A stretch of DNA of 64,000 bases from an uncultured Tenacibaculum sp. (GTDB taxonomy: Bacteria; Bacteroidota; Bacteroidia; Flavobacteriales; Flavobacteriaceae). The stretch lies in contig NZ_CANMAX010000008.1 in NCBI RefSeq assembly GCF_947495995.1, forward strand, positions 84,427 to 148,426. Reading direction: 5' to 3'. The stretch's first letter is position 1; the number at the start of each line of letters is the position of its first letter. This document shows, piece after piece, positions 52,638-61,614 of the stretch. A program made the position numbers and the translations under genes. The notes beneath the pieces are model-generated. The model was not told the DNA's origin, did not search any database, and worked only from the letters and a program-made list of their open reading frames with translations.

Positions 52638-52935
52638 ATGCAAATCGCCTTTTTACTTTAAAGACGATTTCATTTTTATTTTGTTACAGTATACAAAAGA
52701 GCTAATTGTATACTTTTAAAACTCAGATTTACAAAGAATCAATAGTTTTTGTCAATTCGTAAAGTCAAATTGATTTTTAAAACACCTTTTTTTAATTAAA
52801 ATTGTTTTTTGTATTTTTAAAAAGCTTTTAAAAAAATTAATCTAACGCAAAAACACCTATTTAAAAGTTAATATCACTTTTAAAGACCTTGTAAGCAATT
52901 AAATTCATTTATTTTGTGATAAAATTTAATACGTT

Positions 52936-54366
52936 ATGTCATCAAAAAATATAGTAGAAAGTTCTAATGATACAACAAAAGCATTTGTATCTCCAGAATA
53001 TATTCGTAATCGTTTTGCTTCTATCATGTCTGATATGTACAAAAATGAAGTACCACTTTATGGTGAATTACTAGATTTGGTTCATGATATTAATGATGAT
53101 GTTCTTACAAAATCTTCAGCAATTAAAGAGCAATTAGCCAATACAGGAGAAATTACTCGATTGAATATGGAACGACATGGAGCCATCCGTTTAGGTAAGC
53201 CTTACGAATTATTTACTATGCGTCGCTTATTTAAAGTTATGGGAATGTATCCTGTTGGATATTACGATTTAGCCACAGCTGGTGTTCCTGTGCATTCTAC
53301 AGCTTTTAGAGCCATTGAAAATACAGCTTTAAACCAAGCTCCTTTTAGAGTTTTTACTTCTTTATTACGCTTAGATTTAATTGATGATACTGAATTGCGT
53401 AAACGTGTTGAAACTATTTTAGAAGACCGTCAAATCTTCACGGAAAAAGCTTTAGAATTGATTGAAAAATCTGAAAAAGAAGGCGGATTAAATCATGAAG
53501 ATGCTGAAATTTTTGTTCAAGAAGCTTTAGAAACATTTAGATGGCACGATACAGCTACTGTAGATCATAAAATGTATGAAGCATTACTAAACCAACATCG
53601 TTTAATAGCTGATGTTGTAGCTTTTAAAGGTCCGCATATCAATCACCTAACCCCAAGAAGTTTAGACATCGATAAAGTACAAGCAAGTATGGAAGCTCGT
53701 AATATTCCTCCAAAAGATAATATCGAAGGACCACCAACAAGAAAATGTCCTATTCTATTACGCCAAACAAGTTTTAAAGCATTAACTGAAAAAGTTACTT
53801 TTAAAAATGACATCGGAAACGGAAAAATGGGTGAACATAAAGCTCGTTTTGGAGAAATTGAGCAACGAGGTGCAGCTTTAACCCAGAAAGGATTAGACTT
53901 ATATAACGAATTATTAGGCAAAACACGTAAAGCAATTGGCGGTTCACCAACTGCAGAAAATGCTTCTGAATACAACAAATTACTACAAGAAAACTTTACA
54001 ATTTTCCCAGATAATTATTCTGAATTACAATCAGAAGAGTTAGCCTATTTTCACTATTTCACTACTGAAAAAGCAAAAAACATTTCTAAAGAAAAAGTGT
54101 ATGCTAAAGAAGATGTAAATCAATTATTAGCAGAAGGTTTTCTAAAAATTGATCCTATGGTTTATGAAGATTTTTTACCTGTAAGTGCAGCTGGAATATT
54201 TGCTTCTAATTTAGGTACAGATGATGCAAAACGTAATTACGAAGGAACTTCTAATCAATCGCTATTTGAAAAAGATTTAGGAGCACCTGTTTACGAATTA
54301 ATGAAATGGTATAGCGATATGCAAGATGAAACTATCCAAAAATGTTTAGTTGAATTGAATGCATAA
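52936..54366 (+). CDS. hglS: 2-oxoadipate dioxygenase/decarboxylase (DUF1338, HglS-like)
   Basis: A 476-residue protein of the DUF1338/YdcJ family. The Pseudomonas member HglS is an Fe(II) enzyme that converts 2-oxoadipate to D-2-hydroxyglutarate with O2. As I recall, its metal ligands are two His and a Glu with a nearby Arg. The matching residues here would be H81 and R85 (ERHGAIRLGKP), H237 (KGPHINHLTPRS) and E307 (ARFGEIEQRG). A further family motif is VGYYDLATAGVPVHSTAFR. It is followed by an Lrp regulator and an FAD/Fe-S dehydrogenase that could use its product, which supports this function over an unknown one. Confidence 0.88.
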   Translation: MSSKNIVESSNDTTKAFVSPEYIRNRFASIMSDMYKNEVPLYGELLDLVHDINDDVLTKSSAIKEQLANTGEITRLNMERHGAIRLGKPYELFTMRRLFKVMGMYPVGYYDLATAGVPVHSTAFRAIENTALNQAPFRVFTSLLRLDLIDDTELRKRVETILEDRQIFTEKALELIEKSEKEGGLNHEDAEIFVQEALETFRWHDTATVDHKMYEALLNQHRLIADVVAFKGPHINHLTPRSLDIDKVQASMEARNIPPKDNIEGPPTRKCPILLRQTSFKALTEKVTFKNDIGNGKMGEHKARFGEIEQRGAALTQKGLDLYNELLGKTRKAIGGSPTAENASEYNKLLQENFTIFPDNYSELQSEELAYFHYFTTEKAKNISKEKVYAKEDVNQLLAEGFLKIDPMVYEDFLPVSAAGIFASNLGTDDAKRNYEGTSNQSLFEKDLGAPVYELMKWYSDMQDETIQKCLVELNA

Positions 54367-54401
54367 GAAATGGTAATGCTACAATTTATAAAATCATTCT
54401 T

Positions 54402-54860
54402 TTGAAAAATCAATTTGACTATATAGATCGACAAATTTTATCTAAACTTAGAGAAGATGCTAGAAAGGCCTTTTCTCAAATTGCTGAAGAATTAAATGTT
54501 TCTAACTCATTAATTCATCAACGTATTAAAAAATTATCTTCCGAAGGAGTTATAAAAAATGCTGAGTTTGTTTTAGATGAAAAAAAGCTTGGGTATAAAA
54601 CTAAATCCTACACAGGTATTCGTTTAAGAGAAGCTAGATTTGCAAAAGAAGTAATGCGAGAACTTGAAAAAATAGACGAAATTGTTGAGTGTAATTTTGT
54701 TTCAGGTAATTATGCCATTTTCATACTTACATATACTCGCGATAATGAGCATTTACAAAAAGTTTTATACGATAAAGTTCATTTGATTAATGGTGTTGCG
54801 GGTACCGATTCTTTTATTTGTTTTGATACCTGTTTCAAAAGAAATTCTTTGATTCAATAA
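54402..54860 (+). CDS. Lrp/AsnC family transcriptional regulator
   Basis: A 152-residue protein with an N-terminal winged helix (YIDRQILSKLREDARKAFSQ, IAEELNVSNSLIHQRIKKL) and a C-terminal RAM amino-acid-sensing domain (YTGIRLREARFAKEVM, VECNFVSGNYAIFILTYTRD). The start is TTG at 54402; no in-frame ATG precedes it and the HTH is complete. It lies between the HglS-like and dehydrogenase genes. Lrp proteins often sense the amino acid whose catabolism they control, here probably lysine or a derivative. Confidence 0.9.
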   Translation: MKNQFDYIDRQILSKLREDARKAFSQIAEELNVSNSLIHQRIKKLSSEGVIKNAEFVLDEKKLGYKTKSYTGIRLREARFAKEVMRELEKIDEIVECNFVSGNYAIFILTYTRDNEHLQKVLYDKVHLINGVAGTDSFICFDTCFKRNSLIQ

Positions 54861-55026
54861 TTATCTAATTTGTGAAATAACTATACTTTTTTTGCCATAT
54901 TCTCAGCAAAATAGTTTTTAAAGAAAAATTGATCTTTTGAATCATCAGATTGTAGTAAATTAGAGGTTTTGATTCAAAAATCAACAAAAACCAACACAAC
55001 TATTAAAGGTAAATTCCTTATTTATC

Positions 55027-57924
55027 ATGACACTAGACAAACAACTACAAATTGTTTCAGAAAAATTATCAGGAGAATTCGTATTTGATAATCTTCATAA
55101 AAGCATTTATGCAACAGATGCTTCAGTATATAGAAAAACACCAACAGCAGTTGCTTTTCCTAAAACTATAGAAGACATTAAAATATTAATAGATTTTTCT
55201 GTACAGCATAATATTACTTTGGTTCCTAGAACTGCGGGTACTTCGTTAGCTGGACAATGTGTTAGTGATGGAATTATAGTTGATGTTTCGAAACACTTTA
55301 CGAATATTCTTGCCTTTGATGAAAAGAATAAAACCATAACTGTAGAACCAGGAATTATTAGAGACGATTTAAATCGTTTTTTAAAACCTTATGGTTTATT
55401 TTTTGGTCCGAATACATCTACTTCAAATCGTTGTATGATTGGTGGTATGGTAGGAAATAATTCTTCGGGAAGTACTTCTATTCGATATGGAGTTACTAGA
55501 GATAAAGTAATTGCTATCGATACTCTTTTATCTGATGGATCTAAAGCTACTTTTTCTGAAATTTCCTCTCAAGAATTCCGTAAAAAGACAACTCAAGATG
55601 ATTTAGAAGGAAAGATCTACAAATCTATTTTCTTTGAATTAAGTTCTAAAGAAACTCAAGATGAAATTTTAAAAGAGTTTCCGAAAGCAGCAATTCATAG
55701 AAGAAATACTGGTTATGCTGTTGATGAATTTTTGACTTCAAATTTATTTGGCGGTGAAGATGATACCGTTAATACAGCCAAATTTCTTTCTGGAAGTGAA
55801 GGAACTTTAGCATTTATGACTGCTATTACGATTCAATTAGACGACCTTCCTCCTAGTCATAGCATTATGGTTACTCCGCATTTTACAAGTGTAAATGAGA
55901 GTTTAAAAGCTACAATCACTACCATGAATCATAATTTATTCACTTGTGAATTGATGGATAAAGTGATTTTAGATTGTACTAAAAATAACAGAGAACAAGC
56001 TAAGAATAGATTTTTTATACAAGGTGATCCTGAAGCAGTTTTAATGTTAGAAGTTAAAGCTGATTCTAAAGAAAAAGTTGAAGAATTAGCCGATAAATTA
56101 ATTCAAGATTTAAAAGACAATAACTTTGGATATCATTATCCTAAAGTATTTGGTAATGATATTAAAAAAGTTCTAGATTTAAGAAAAGCCGGACTTGGAT
56201 TATTAGGTAATATGATTGGTGATAAAAAAGCTGTTGCATGTATTGAAGATACTGCTGTGGATTTACACGACTTACCTGAATACATTGAAGAATTCTCTGC
56301 AATTATGGACAAATACCAACAACAAGCTGTGTACTATGCGCATGCAGGAGCTGGAGAATTGCATTTAAGGCCTATTTTAAATCTTAAAAAAGCTGAAGAT
56401 GTTGATTTATTTAGAAAAATAACAACTGAAACGGCAGAACTTGTAAAGAAATATAATGGTTCTTTTAGTGGTGAACATGGAGATGGAATTGTAAGAGCAG
56501 AATTTATTCCTTTAATGATTGGTGATCGTAATTACCAACTTTTAAAGCGTATTAAAAAAGCTTTTGATCCGAATAACGTATTCAATAGAGGAAAGATAAC
56601 GGATGCTTTTAAAATGGATGAAAGTTTACGTTACGAAGTAGATCGAAATGAACCAGAAATTAATACCATTTTCGATTTTTCTGATAGCCAAGGAATTTTA
56701 CGTTTGGCAGAAAAATGTAACGGTTCTGGTGATTGTAGAAAATCTCCAGAAGCAGGCGGAACTCTTTGTCCGAGTTACAGAGCTACTAAAGACGAAAAAG
56801 ATACTACTCGATCGAGAGCTAATGCTTTACGTGAGTTTTTAACGAACTCAGATCAAGTAAATAAGTTTAATCATAAAGAATTAAAAACTGTTTTCGATTT
56901 ATGTTTAAGTTGTAAAGCTTGTGCTAGTGAATGTCCAAGTAATGTTGATGTTGCTTCTTTAAAAGCCGAATTTTTATATCAATATCAAGAAACAAACGGA
57001 TATTCTTTCAGAAGTAAATTATTTGCAAATAATGCGAAGTACAATAAGTTAGGAAGCAAATTTCCTACAATTACAAACTTCTTAACCAATACGAATTTAG
57101 CCAAAAAAGTAATGGGAGTTGCCCAAGAAAGAACTGTTCCGAAATTAGCTAAACAAACTTTAGACGCTTGGTTGAAAAAAACGAATCAGAAAGACAGCCA
57201 GAAAACAGTGTTGTTATTTAATGATGAGTTCACCAATTTTTATGATACTGAAATTGGTAAAGATTCAATAGCCGTATTAAATGCTTTAGGATACAAAGCT
57301 GAAGTTTTAAATCACGAAGAAAGTGGACGAAGTTATATTTCTAAAGGTTTTCTAAAAGAAGCAAAAGTTATCGCTAACAAAAACATTGAGTTGTTTAAAG
57401 GTAAGGTTTCAGAAAATAAGCCTTTAATAGGAATTGAACCTTCTGCTATTTTAACTTTTAGAGATGAATATTTACGATTAGCTGATGATAAAAAAACAGC
57501 ATCTGAAATTGCAAAACATACGTTTACCATTGAAGAATTTCTTTCTAAAGAAATAGAGAAAGGCAATATCAATTCAGATCAATTTACATCTTCTAGTAAA
57601 GAAATTAAGATTCACGGACATTGTCATCAAAAATCTTTATCTACCACAAATTCAATTTTTACAATGCTTAATATTCCTAAGAATTACGATGTAAGAATTA
57701 TGAACACTGGTTGTTGTGGTATGGCTGGTTCTTTTGGATACGAAAAGGAGCATTATAAAGTTAGTATGCAAGTTGGTGAAGATACTTTATTTAAAAAAAT
57801 TAGAAACGCTTCTAAAGCTACTGAAATAGCTGCTTCGGGTACAAGTTGTAGACATCAAATTTACGATGGAACGAATAAAGTAGCTAAACATCCAATCACC
57901 ATATTAAAAGAGGCTTTAATCTAA
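55027..57924 (+). CDS. FAD- and Fe-S-containing D-2-hydroxyglutarate (or D-lactate) dehydrogenase
   Basis: A 965-residue fusion of two enzyme parts. Residues about 35-530 are a PCMH-type FAD domain and its C-terminal oxidase cap (VPRTAGTSLAGQCVSDG, GGMVGNNSSGSTSIRYG, FSGEHGDGIVR). Cysteine motifs for two [4Fe-4S] clusters follow (CNGSGDCRKS with a later CPSYR near 563-580; CLSCKACASECPSNVD near 625). The end has CCG-type cysteine motifs (HGHCHQKSL, NTGCCGMAGSFGYE). This is the layout of YdiJ-type D-2-hydroxyglutarate dehydrogenase. The neighbouring hglS-like gene, whose product is D-2-hydroxyglutarate, favours that substrate over D-lactate or glycolate. Confidence 0.88.
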   Translation: MTLDKQLQIVSEKLSGEFVFDNLHKSIYATDASVYRKTPTAVAFPKTIEDIKILIDFSVQHNITLVPRTAGTSLAGQCVSDGIIVDVSKHFTNILAFDEKNKTITVEPGIIRDDLNRFLKPYGLFFGPNTSTSNRCMIGGMVGNNSSGSTSIRYGVTRDKVIAIDTLLSDGSKATFSEISSQEFRKKTTQDDLEGKIYKSIFFELSSKETQDEILKEFPKAAIHRRNTGYAVDEFLTSNLFGGEDDTVNTAKFLSGSEGTLAFMTAITIQLDDLPPSHSIMVTPHFTSVNESLKATITTMNHNLFTCELMDKVILDCTKNNREQAKNRFFIQGDPEAVLMLEVKADSKEKVEELADKLIQDLKDNNFGYHYPKVFGNDIKKVLDLRKAGLGLLGNMIGDKKAVACIEDTAVDLHDLPEYIEEFSAIMDKYQQQAVYYAHAGAGELHLRPILNLKKAEDVDLFRKITTETAELVKKYNGSFSGEHGDGIVRAEFIPLMIGDRNYQLLKRIKKAFDPNNVFNRGKITDAFKMDESLRYEVDRNEPEINTIFDFSDSQGILRLAEKCNGSGDCRKSPEAGGTLCPSYRATKDEKDTTRSRANALREFLTNSDQVNKFNHKELKTVFDLCLSCKACASECPSNVDVASLKAEFLYQYQETNGYSFRSKLFANNAKYNKLGSKFPTITNFLTNTNLAKKVMGVAQERTVPKLAKQTLDAWLKKTNQKDSQKTVLLFNDEFTNFYDTEIGKDSIAVLNALGYKAEVLNHEESGRSYISKGFLKEAKVIANKNIELFKGKVSENKPLIGIEPSAILTFRDEYLRLADDKKTASEIAKHTFTIEEFLSKEIEKGNINSDQFTSSSKEIKIHGHCHQKSLSTTNSIFTMLNIPKNYDVRIMNTGCCGMAGSFGYEKEHYKVSMQVGEDTLFKKIRNASKATEIAASGTSCRHQIYDGTNKVAKHPITILKEALI

Positions 57925-57987
57925 AATATTGAAAATCATAATTTTATTTCGTATATTTAAGAGTAACTAACTTTAAAATTCTTAAGT

Positions 57988-58440
57988 ATGGACACGAATA
58001 AAATTATCTTAAAGAATGGTTTATTAATATACAGTTGTATAGTTGTTTTCTTTCTTTTGATGAAAATACTTGGATTAGATAATGTTTCTGAACTTCGTTT
58101 TTTAAATTTCCTTTTTGTTTTTTGGGGAGTAAATAGAGCCATAAAACAAAACATAGATTTTAATGATCAAGATTCTTATTTTAACAATTTCTATGTAGGT
58201 TTCGGATCTTCTGTTATTGGAATTGCTTTAACAATTATTGGTTTGATTGTTTATGTTGGATTTATTGATCCTAGCTTTATTACAGTACTTGAAAATTCTT
58301 CTTTATGGGGTAAAAAACTAAGTCTTGAAATGGTTGTTTTTGCTTTAACTATCGAAGGAATTGCATCGTCTGTAATGTGTTCTTTCATTTTAATGCAGTA
58401 TTATAAAAATTATAAATCCTCTGGGATTTTAACTTCATAA
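57988..58440 (+). CDS. Small polytopic membrane protein (DUF4199-like)
   Basis: A 150-residue protein with four hydrophobic helices (LLIYSCIVVFFLLMKIL, FLNFLFVFWGVNRAI, VIGIALTIIGLIVYVGFI, VVFALTIEGIASSVMCSFIL). The order and the FNDQDSYFNNFYVGF loop recall DUF4199 proteins of Bacteroidota, but I am not certain of the family. It lies 63 bp after the dehydrogenase and may share its transcript. Function unknown. Confidence 0.65.
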   Translation: MDTNKIILKNGLLIYSCIVVFFLLMKILGLDNVSELRFLNFLFVFWGVNRAIKQNIDFNDQDSYFNNFYVGFGSSVIGIALTIIGLIVYVGFIDPSFITVLENSSLWGKKLSLEMVVFALTIEGIASSVMCSFILMQYYKNYKSSGILTS

Positions 58441-58447
58441 ATAAAAA

Positions 58448-58471
58448 AGCGAGAAAGGTAACTTTCTCGCT
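58448..58471 (-). terminator. Terminator of the adhesin-PorP-OmpA operon
   Basis: AGCGAGAAAG (58448-58457) pairs with CTTTCTCGCT (58462-58471), loop 4 nt. An A run on the left gives a T run on the minus strand, so it mainly stops transcription from the OmpA gene. Confidence 0.7.
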
Positions 58472-58505
58472 CATTACTTAAAATAATTTAGGGATTATCT
58501 TAAAA

Positions 58506-60653
58506 CTAGCCACAGTCGTCTTCACTTTTGTAGCACTTATTGTCGCGTCTTCCTCCGAGTCTACCTTTTAAAGTTCTTCTCTTCGGATTACGTATTCTTC
58601 TTAACCTTTGCATTATTGCTTTTTGATCTTTGTAACCTTTCTTGTCAATAATCCTTGGTTTACTATTTTCTACTGTTACGTCATTTTTTCCGCTAACTAT
58701 GTAGAAATAAGATCTTCTATTTAATTGATGTTCTTCTTCAGAACATTTTTTACCGTTTTTATCATCACAACGATTCAATAATTGATCTTCTCCATAACCT
58801 ATAGCACTTTCAACTCTATTTGCTGCAATTCCTCTAGTAATTAAAAAATCTCGAGTCGATTTTGCTCTTCTGTCTGACAGAGTTCTATTATAATTTCTTC
58901 CTCCCCTACTATCTGTATGCGATTCAATCTTTATAATCATTTTAGGATGATTATTCATCACAGCTACAATATTCTCTAATTCATATTGAGCATCTTCTCT
59001 AATAAATGATTTATTGAAATCGAAATAAATAGGTTTAATTACAATCTGATTTCCTACGATTAAAGGATCTAAAACTAAATTGATTCTAGTAACTCTTCCA
59101 TTTTTGTTTGATAACCTAAAATCTTTCTTTACTGCAGATCTATAATCTTTTTGTTCGGCAATCACAGATAAAGCATCGCTACCACAAGGAACTTTTTCAA
59201 AATGATAAATACCATCTATGCTTGTTAAAGCTTCGTTTACAATAGTTCCCGTAGTTTTATCGACTAACTTTATTACAGCATTGGCAATTGGCGCTTTTGT
59301 AACTTTATCTGTTAAAGTTCCTGTAATAGATTCTAAACACTCTTTAGGTTTTGGTAATTGAGAAATGTAAAAACTATAAATATCGTCGTCTCCTTTTCCT
59401 TTTGACCTGTTTGAAGAAAAGAATCCCTTCTTTCCAGTAGCATCAACATAAAATGAAAAATCGTCTTTTTTACTGTTGAATGGAAAATCTAAGTTTACAA
59501 CTTTACTGTAGGTTCCATCATCATAAATTTTTGTTTGAAAAATATCAAGTAAACCAAGTCCTTTATGACCATTAGAAGAAAAGAATAATATATTGTCTTC
59601 TCCTACAAATGGAAACATTTCTCTTTCTTTTGTATTTACAGTTTCCCCTAAATTTTCAGGTTCTCCAAAACCCTCTTCTTTAATTTCAACTTTAAAAATA
59701 TCTGTAGCTCCTAAAGAACCAGGCATATCTGAAGTAAAATATAATGTTTTTTCATCTGGACTTAAAGCAGGATGTCCAACAGAATATTCATCACTATTAA
59801 AAGGTAACTCTTCAACATTTGTCCAATCATTACCAACATTCTCTGCTCTGTACAGTTTTAAATTAACCGTTTGTTTTTTATCCTTTTTTAATTTCTTACC
59901 ATCAAAATTTACTCTTGAAAAGTACATATACTTTCCATCTTTTGTAAAAACTGGTGATGACTCATGGAAATTTGTATTTACTGGTGAAGGCAATATTTTT
60001 TTCCCTTCCACTCCATAAATCGTATCAATCTTAGATTCATCTAATTTGGTAATGTAACCTTGAGATTTATATAAATTTAAAAAAGGCTGATTGTTCCACT
60101 TGTAAAGTTTTTCCCCTTTAACTCCTTTAGGAGCTGATGAAGCAAAGTAGATTTCATCGTTAAAAATTACTCCTCCAAAATCAGAAAACGGAGTATTTGT
60201 AGCTAAATTTCTAATGCTGATTTTTTTTCTTCCCCCATTTAAAAAATCCTGAAAATGATTTGATTTGTTTACGTACTTATTCTTTTCATTTTTCTTATTC
60301 CCTTTATTTAATGCTAAATAAATAGAATCGGATTTTTTGGTGTTACCATTACTTCTTAATACCTGTGCGTATTTAAAAATGTAATCTGGATTTGTTTCTT
60401 TGAATTCTTCAATTAATTTTCTGTACCAAATTTCGGCATCTTCTGTTCTAGAGTTGTTGTAATAAGAATCCCCTATTCTCTTTAATACATATCTTGAAGT
60501 GTCTCCCCTTTTATAAACAGCCTCATATATTTTAGCTGCTTTAAAGTAAGCAAACTCTTCGAAATATCTATCTGCAACTCTTTTACTTTGCGATAATAAT
60601 GGTAATGTTAATAGTGTTAGAATTAATGTTTTTAATAGTGTTTGTTTTTTCAT
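58506..60653 (-). CDS. OmpA family protein with TPR, PD40 and CarboxypepD_reg domains (PorE-like)
   Basis: A 715-residue protein. A signal peptide (TLILTLLTLPLLSQ) is followed by TPR helices (about 25-110), then WD40/PD40-type propeller repeats (about 150-430, for example HPALSPDEKTLYFTSDMPGS). A carboxypeptidase-regulatory domain (about 440-520) and an OmpA peptidoglycan-binding domain (about 543-645: PIYFDFNKSFI, IKIESHTDSRGGRNYN, LSDRRAKSTRDFL) come next. This is the plan of PorE and its relatives, which tie the T9SS or its substrates to peptidoglycan. A basic, Cys-containing tail of about 65 residues (RLRRIRNPKRRTLKGRLGG, ending CYKSEDDCG) after the OmpA domain is unusual. It lies 10 bp after the PorP/SprF gene. 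Confidence 0.9.
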   Translation of the reverse strand: MKKQTLLKTLILTLLTLPLLSQSKRVADRYFEEFAYFKAAKIYEAVYKRGDTSRYVLKRIGDSYYNNSRTEDAEIWYRKLIEEFKETNPDYIFKYAQVLRSNGNTKKSDSIYLALNKGNKKNEKNKYVNKSNHFQDFLNGGRKKISIRNLATNTPFSDFGGVIFNDEIYFASSAPKGVKGEKLYKWNNQPFLNLYKSQGYITKLDESKIDTIYGVEGKKILPSPVNTNFHESSPVFTKDGKYMYFSRVNFDGKKLKKDKKQTVNLKLYRAENVGNDWTNVEELPFNSDEYSVGHPALSPDEKTLYFTSDMPGSLGATDIFKVEIKEEGFGEPENLGETVNTKEREMFPFVGEDNILFFSSNGHKGLGLLDIFQTKIYDDGTYSKVVNLDFPFNSKKDDFSFYVDATGKKGFFSSNRSKGKGDDDIYSFYISQLPKPKECLESITGTLTDKVTKAPIANAVIKLVDKTTGTIVNEALTSIDGIYHFEKVPCGSDALSVIAEQKDYRSAVKKDFRLSNKNGRVTRINLVLDPLIVGNQIVIKPIYFDFNKSFIREDAQYELENIVAVMNNHPKMIIKIESHTDSRGGRNYNRTLSDRRAKSTRDFLITRGIAANRVESAIGYGEDQLLNRCDDKNGKKCSEEEHQLNRRSYFYIVSGKNDVTVENSKPRIIDKKGYKDQKAIMQRLRRIRNPKRRTLKGRLGGRRDNKCYKSEDDCG

Positions 60654-60663
60654 TATTTAAGCT

Positions 60664-61596
60664 TTAAAAAAATCTTGGGGATTTCATTCTAGCTTGTTTA
60701 AAAATTTCATATCTCAATAGTACTTCATGTGTTCCGTTGTTGACTACATTATAATTTGATGTAGTAAGATCATAGGCATAACCTATGTGTAATGATTCGC
60801 TCGCTTGGAAACCAGCTAATACTGCTACCGAATCGTCCCATCTCCACGCTGCTCCAACTCTAAATTTTTCGTTGAATAAAAAGTTTGCAGAAACATCGAT
60901 AGATAATGGTGCACCAAAAACTAATTTGGCTAATGCAGCAGGTTTAAATTTGATGTTTTCATTTATATCAAAAACATAACCTGCAATTAAGAAATAGTGT
61001 AATCTTTCTACGGCTGTTTCTCCAATAATATTTCTAGCATCGTAATGTTCTTGACGTAAAAAGTTAGGTACAGATAAACCTATATACCATTGTGGCTCAT
61101 GATAATATATACCTGCTCCGATTGTTGGTAAAAACCTATTATTAATATTTTGTGCAAACGTTGGATCTGCTCCATCACCATTTGGGTTTCCTATACTCCA
61201 ATCTACATTTAATAATCTACCTCCTAATTTTAAACCAAAAGCAAGATTTCCTTCATCTCCTGTTCGAATTGTATACGAAACATTTCCATCAATATAAGTT
61301 TCATGCGAAGGTCCAATTCTATCATTTACTAAATTAATACCTAAACCTATACCACTATATCCAATAGCTGTATCGTAACTTAAATTTTGTGTATCTGGAG
61401 CTCCTTCTAAACCAACCCACTGTGTTCTTCCTAATGCTGTAAGAACTGTGTGTCCTTTAGAACCAACATAAGCTGGGTTTACAGACATTGTGTTTAACAT
61501 GTACTGAGTATAATGGGGATCTTGCTGTGACATAGCATCTGTTAAAAAACAGATGCTTATCACTAATACTATTCTTTTGAATAAAATTGACTTCAT
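60664..61596 (-). CDS. PorP/SprF family T9SS outer-membrane protein
   Basis: A 310-residue protein with a signal peptide (RIVLVISICFLTDAMSQ) and the family start QQDPHYTQYMLNTMSVNPAY, then GLEGAPDTQNLSYD and an amphipathic beta-barrel pattern to the end (HIGYAYDLTTSNY, EVLLRYEIF). PorP/SprF proteins sit in the outer membrane and are needed for secretion or attachment of particular type B T9SS substrates. It lies 18 bp after such a substrate and 10 bp before the OmpA gene, so the three form one operon. Confidence 0.93.
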   Translation of the reverse strand: MKSILFKRIVLVISICFLTDAMSQQDPHYTQYMLNTMSVNPAYVGSKGHTVLTALGRTQWVGLEGAPDTQNLSYDTAIGYSGIGLGINLVNDRIGPSHETYIDGNVSYTIRTGDEGNLAFGLKLGGRLLNVDWSIGNPNGDGADPTFAQNINNRFLPTIGAGIYYHEPQWYIGLSVPNFLRQEHYDARNIIGETAVERLHYFLIAGYVFDINENIKFKPAALAKLVFGAPLSIDVSANFLFNEKFRVGAAWRWDDSVAVLAGFQASESLHIGYAYDLTTSNYNVVNNGTHEVLLRYEIFKQARMKSPRFF

Positions 61597-61614
61597 TATT
61601 TATTTTACAGTCTA

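Noticed and set aside
52501..52719. Plus-strand 72-residue reading frame
   Set aside because: It is the complement of the Pmp3/YqaE gene on the minus strand, which has a clear family match; the plus-strand peptide has no recognisable pattern.
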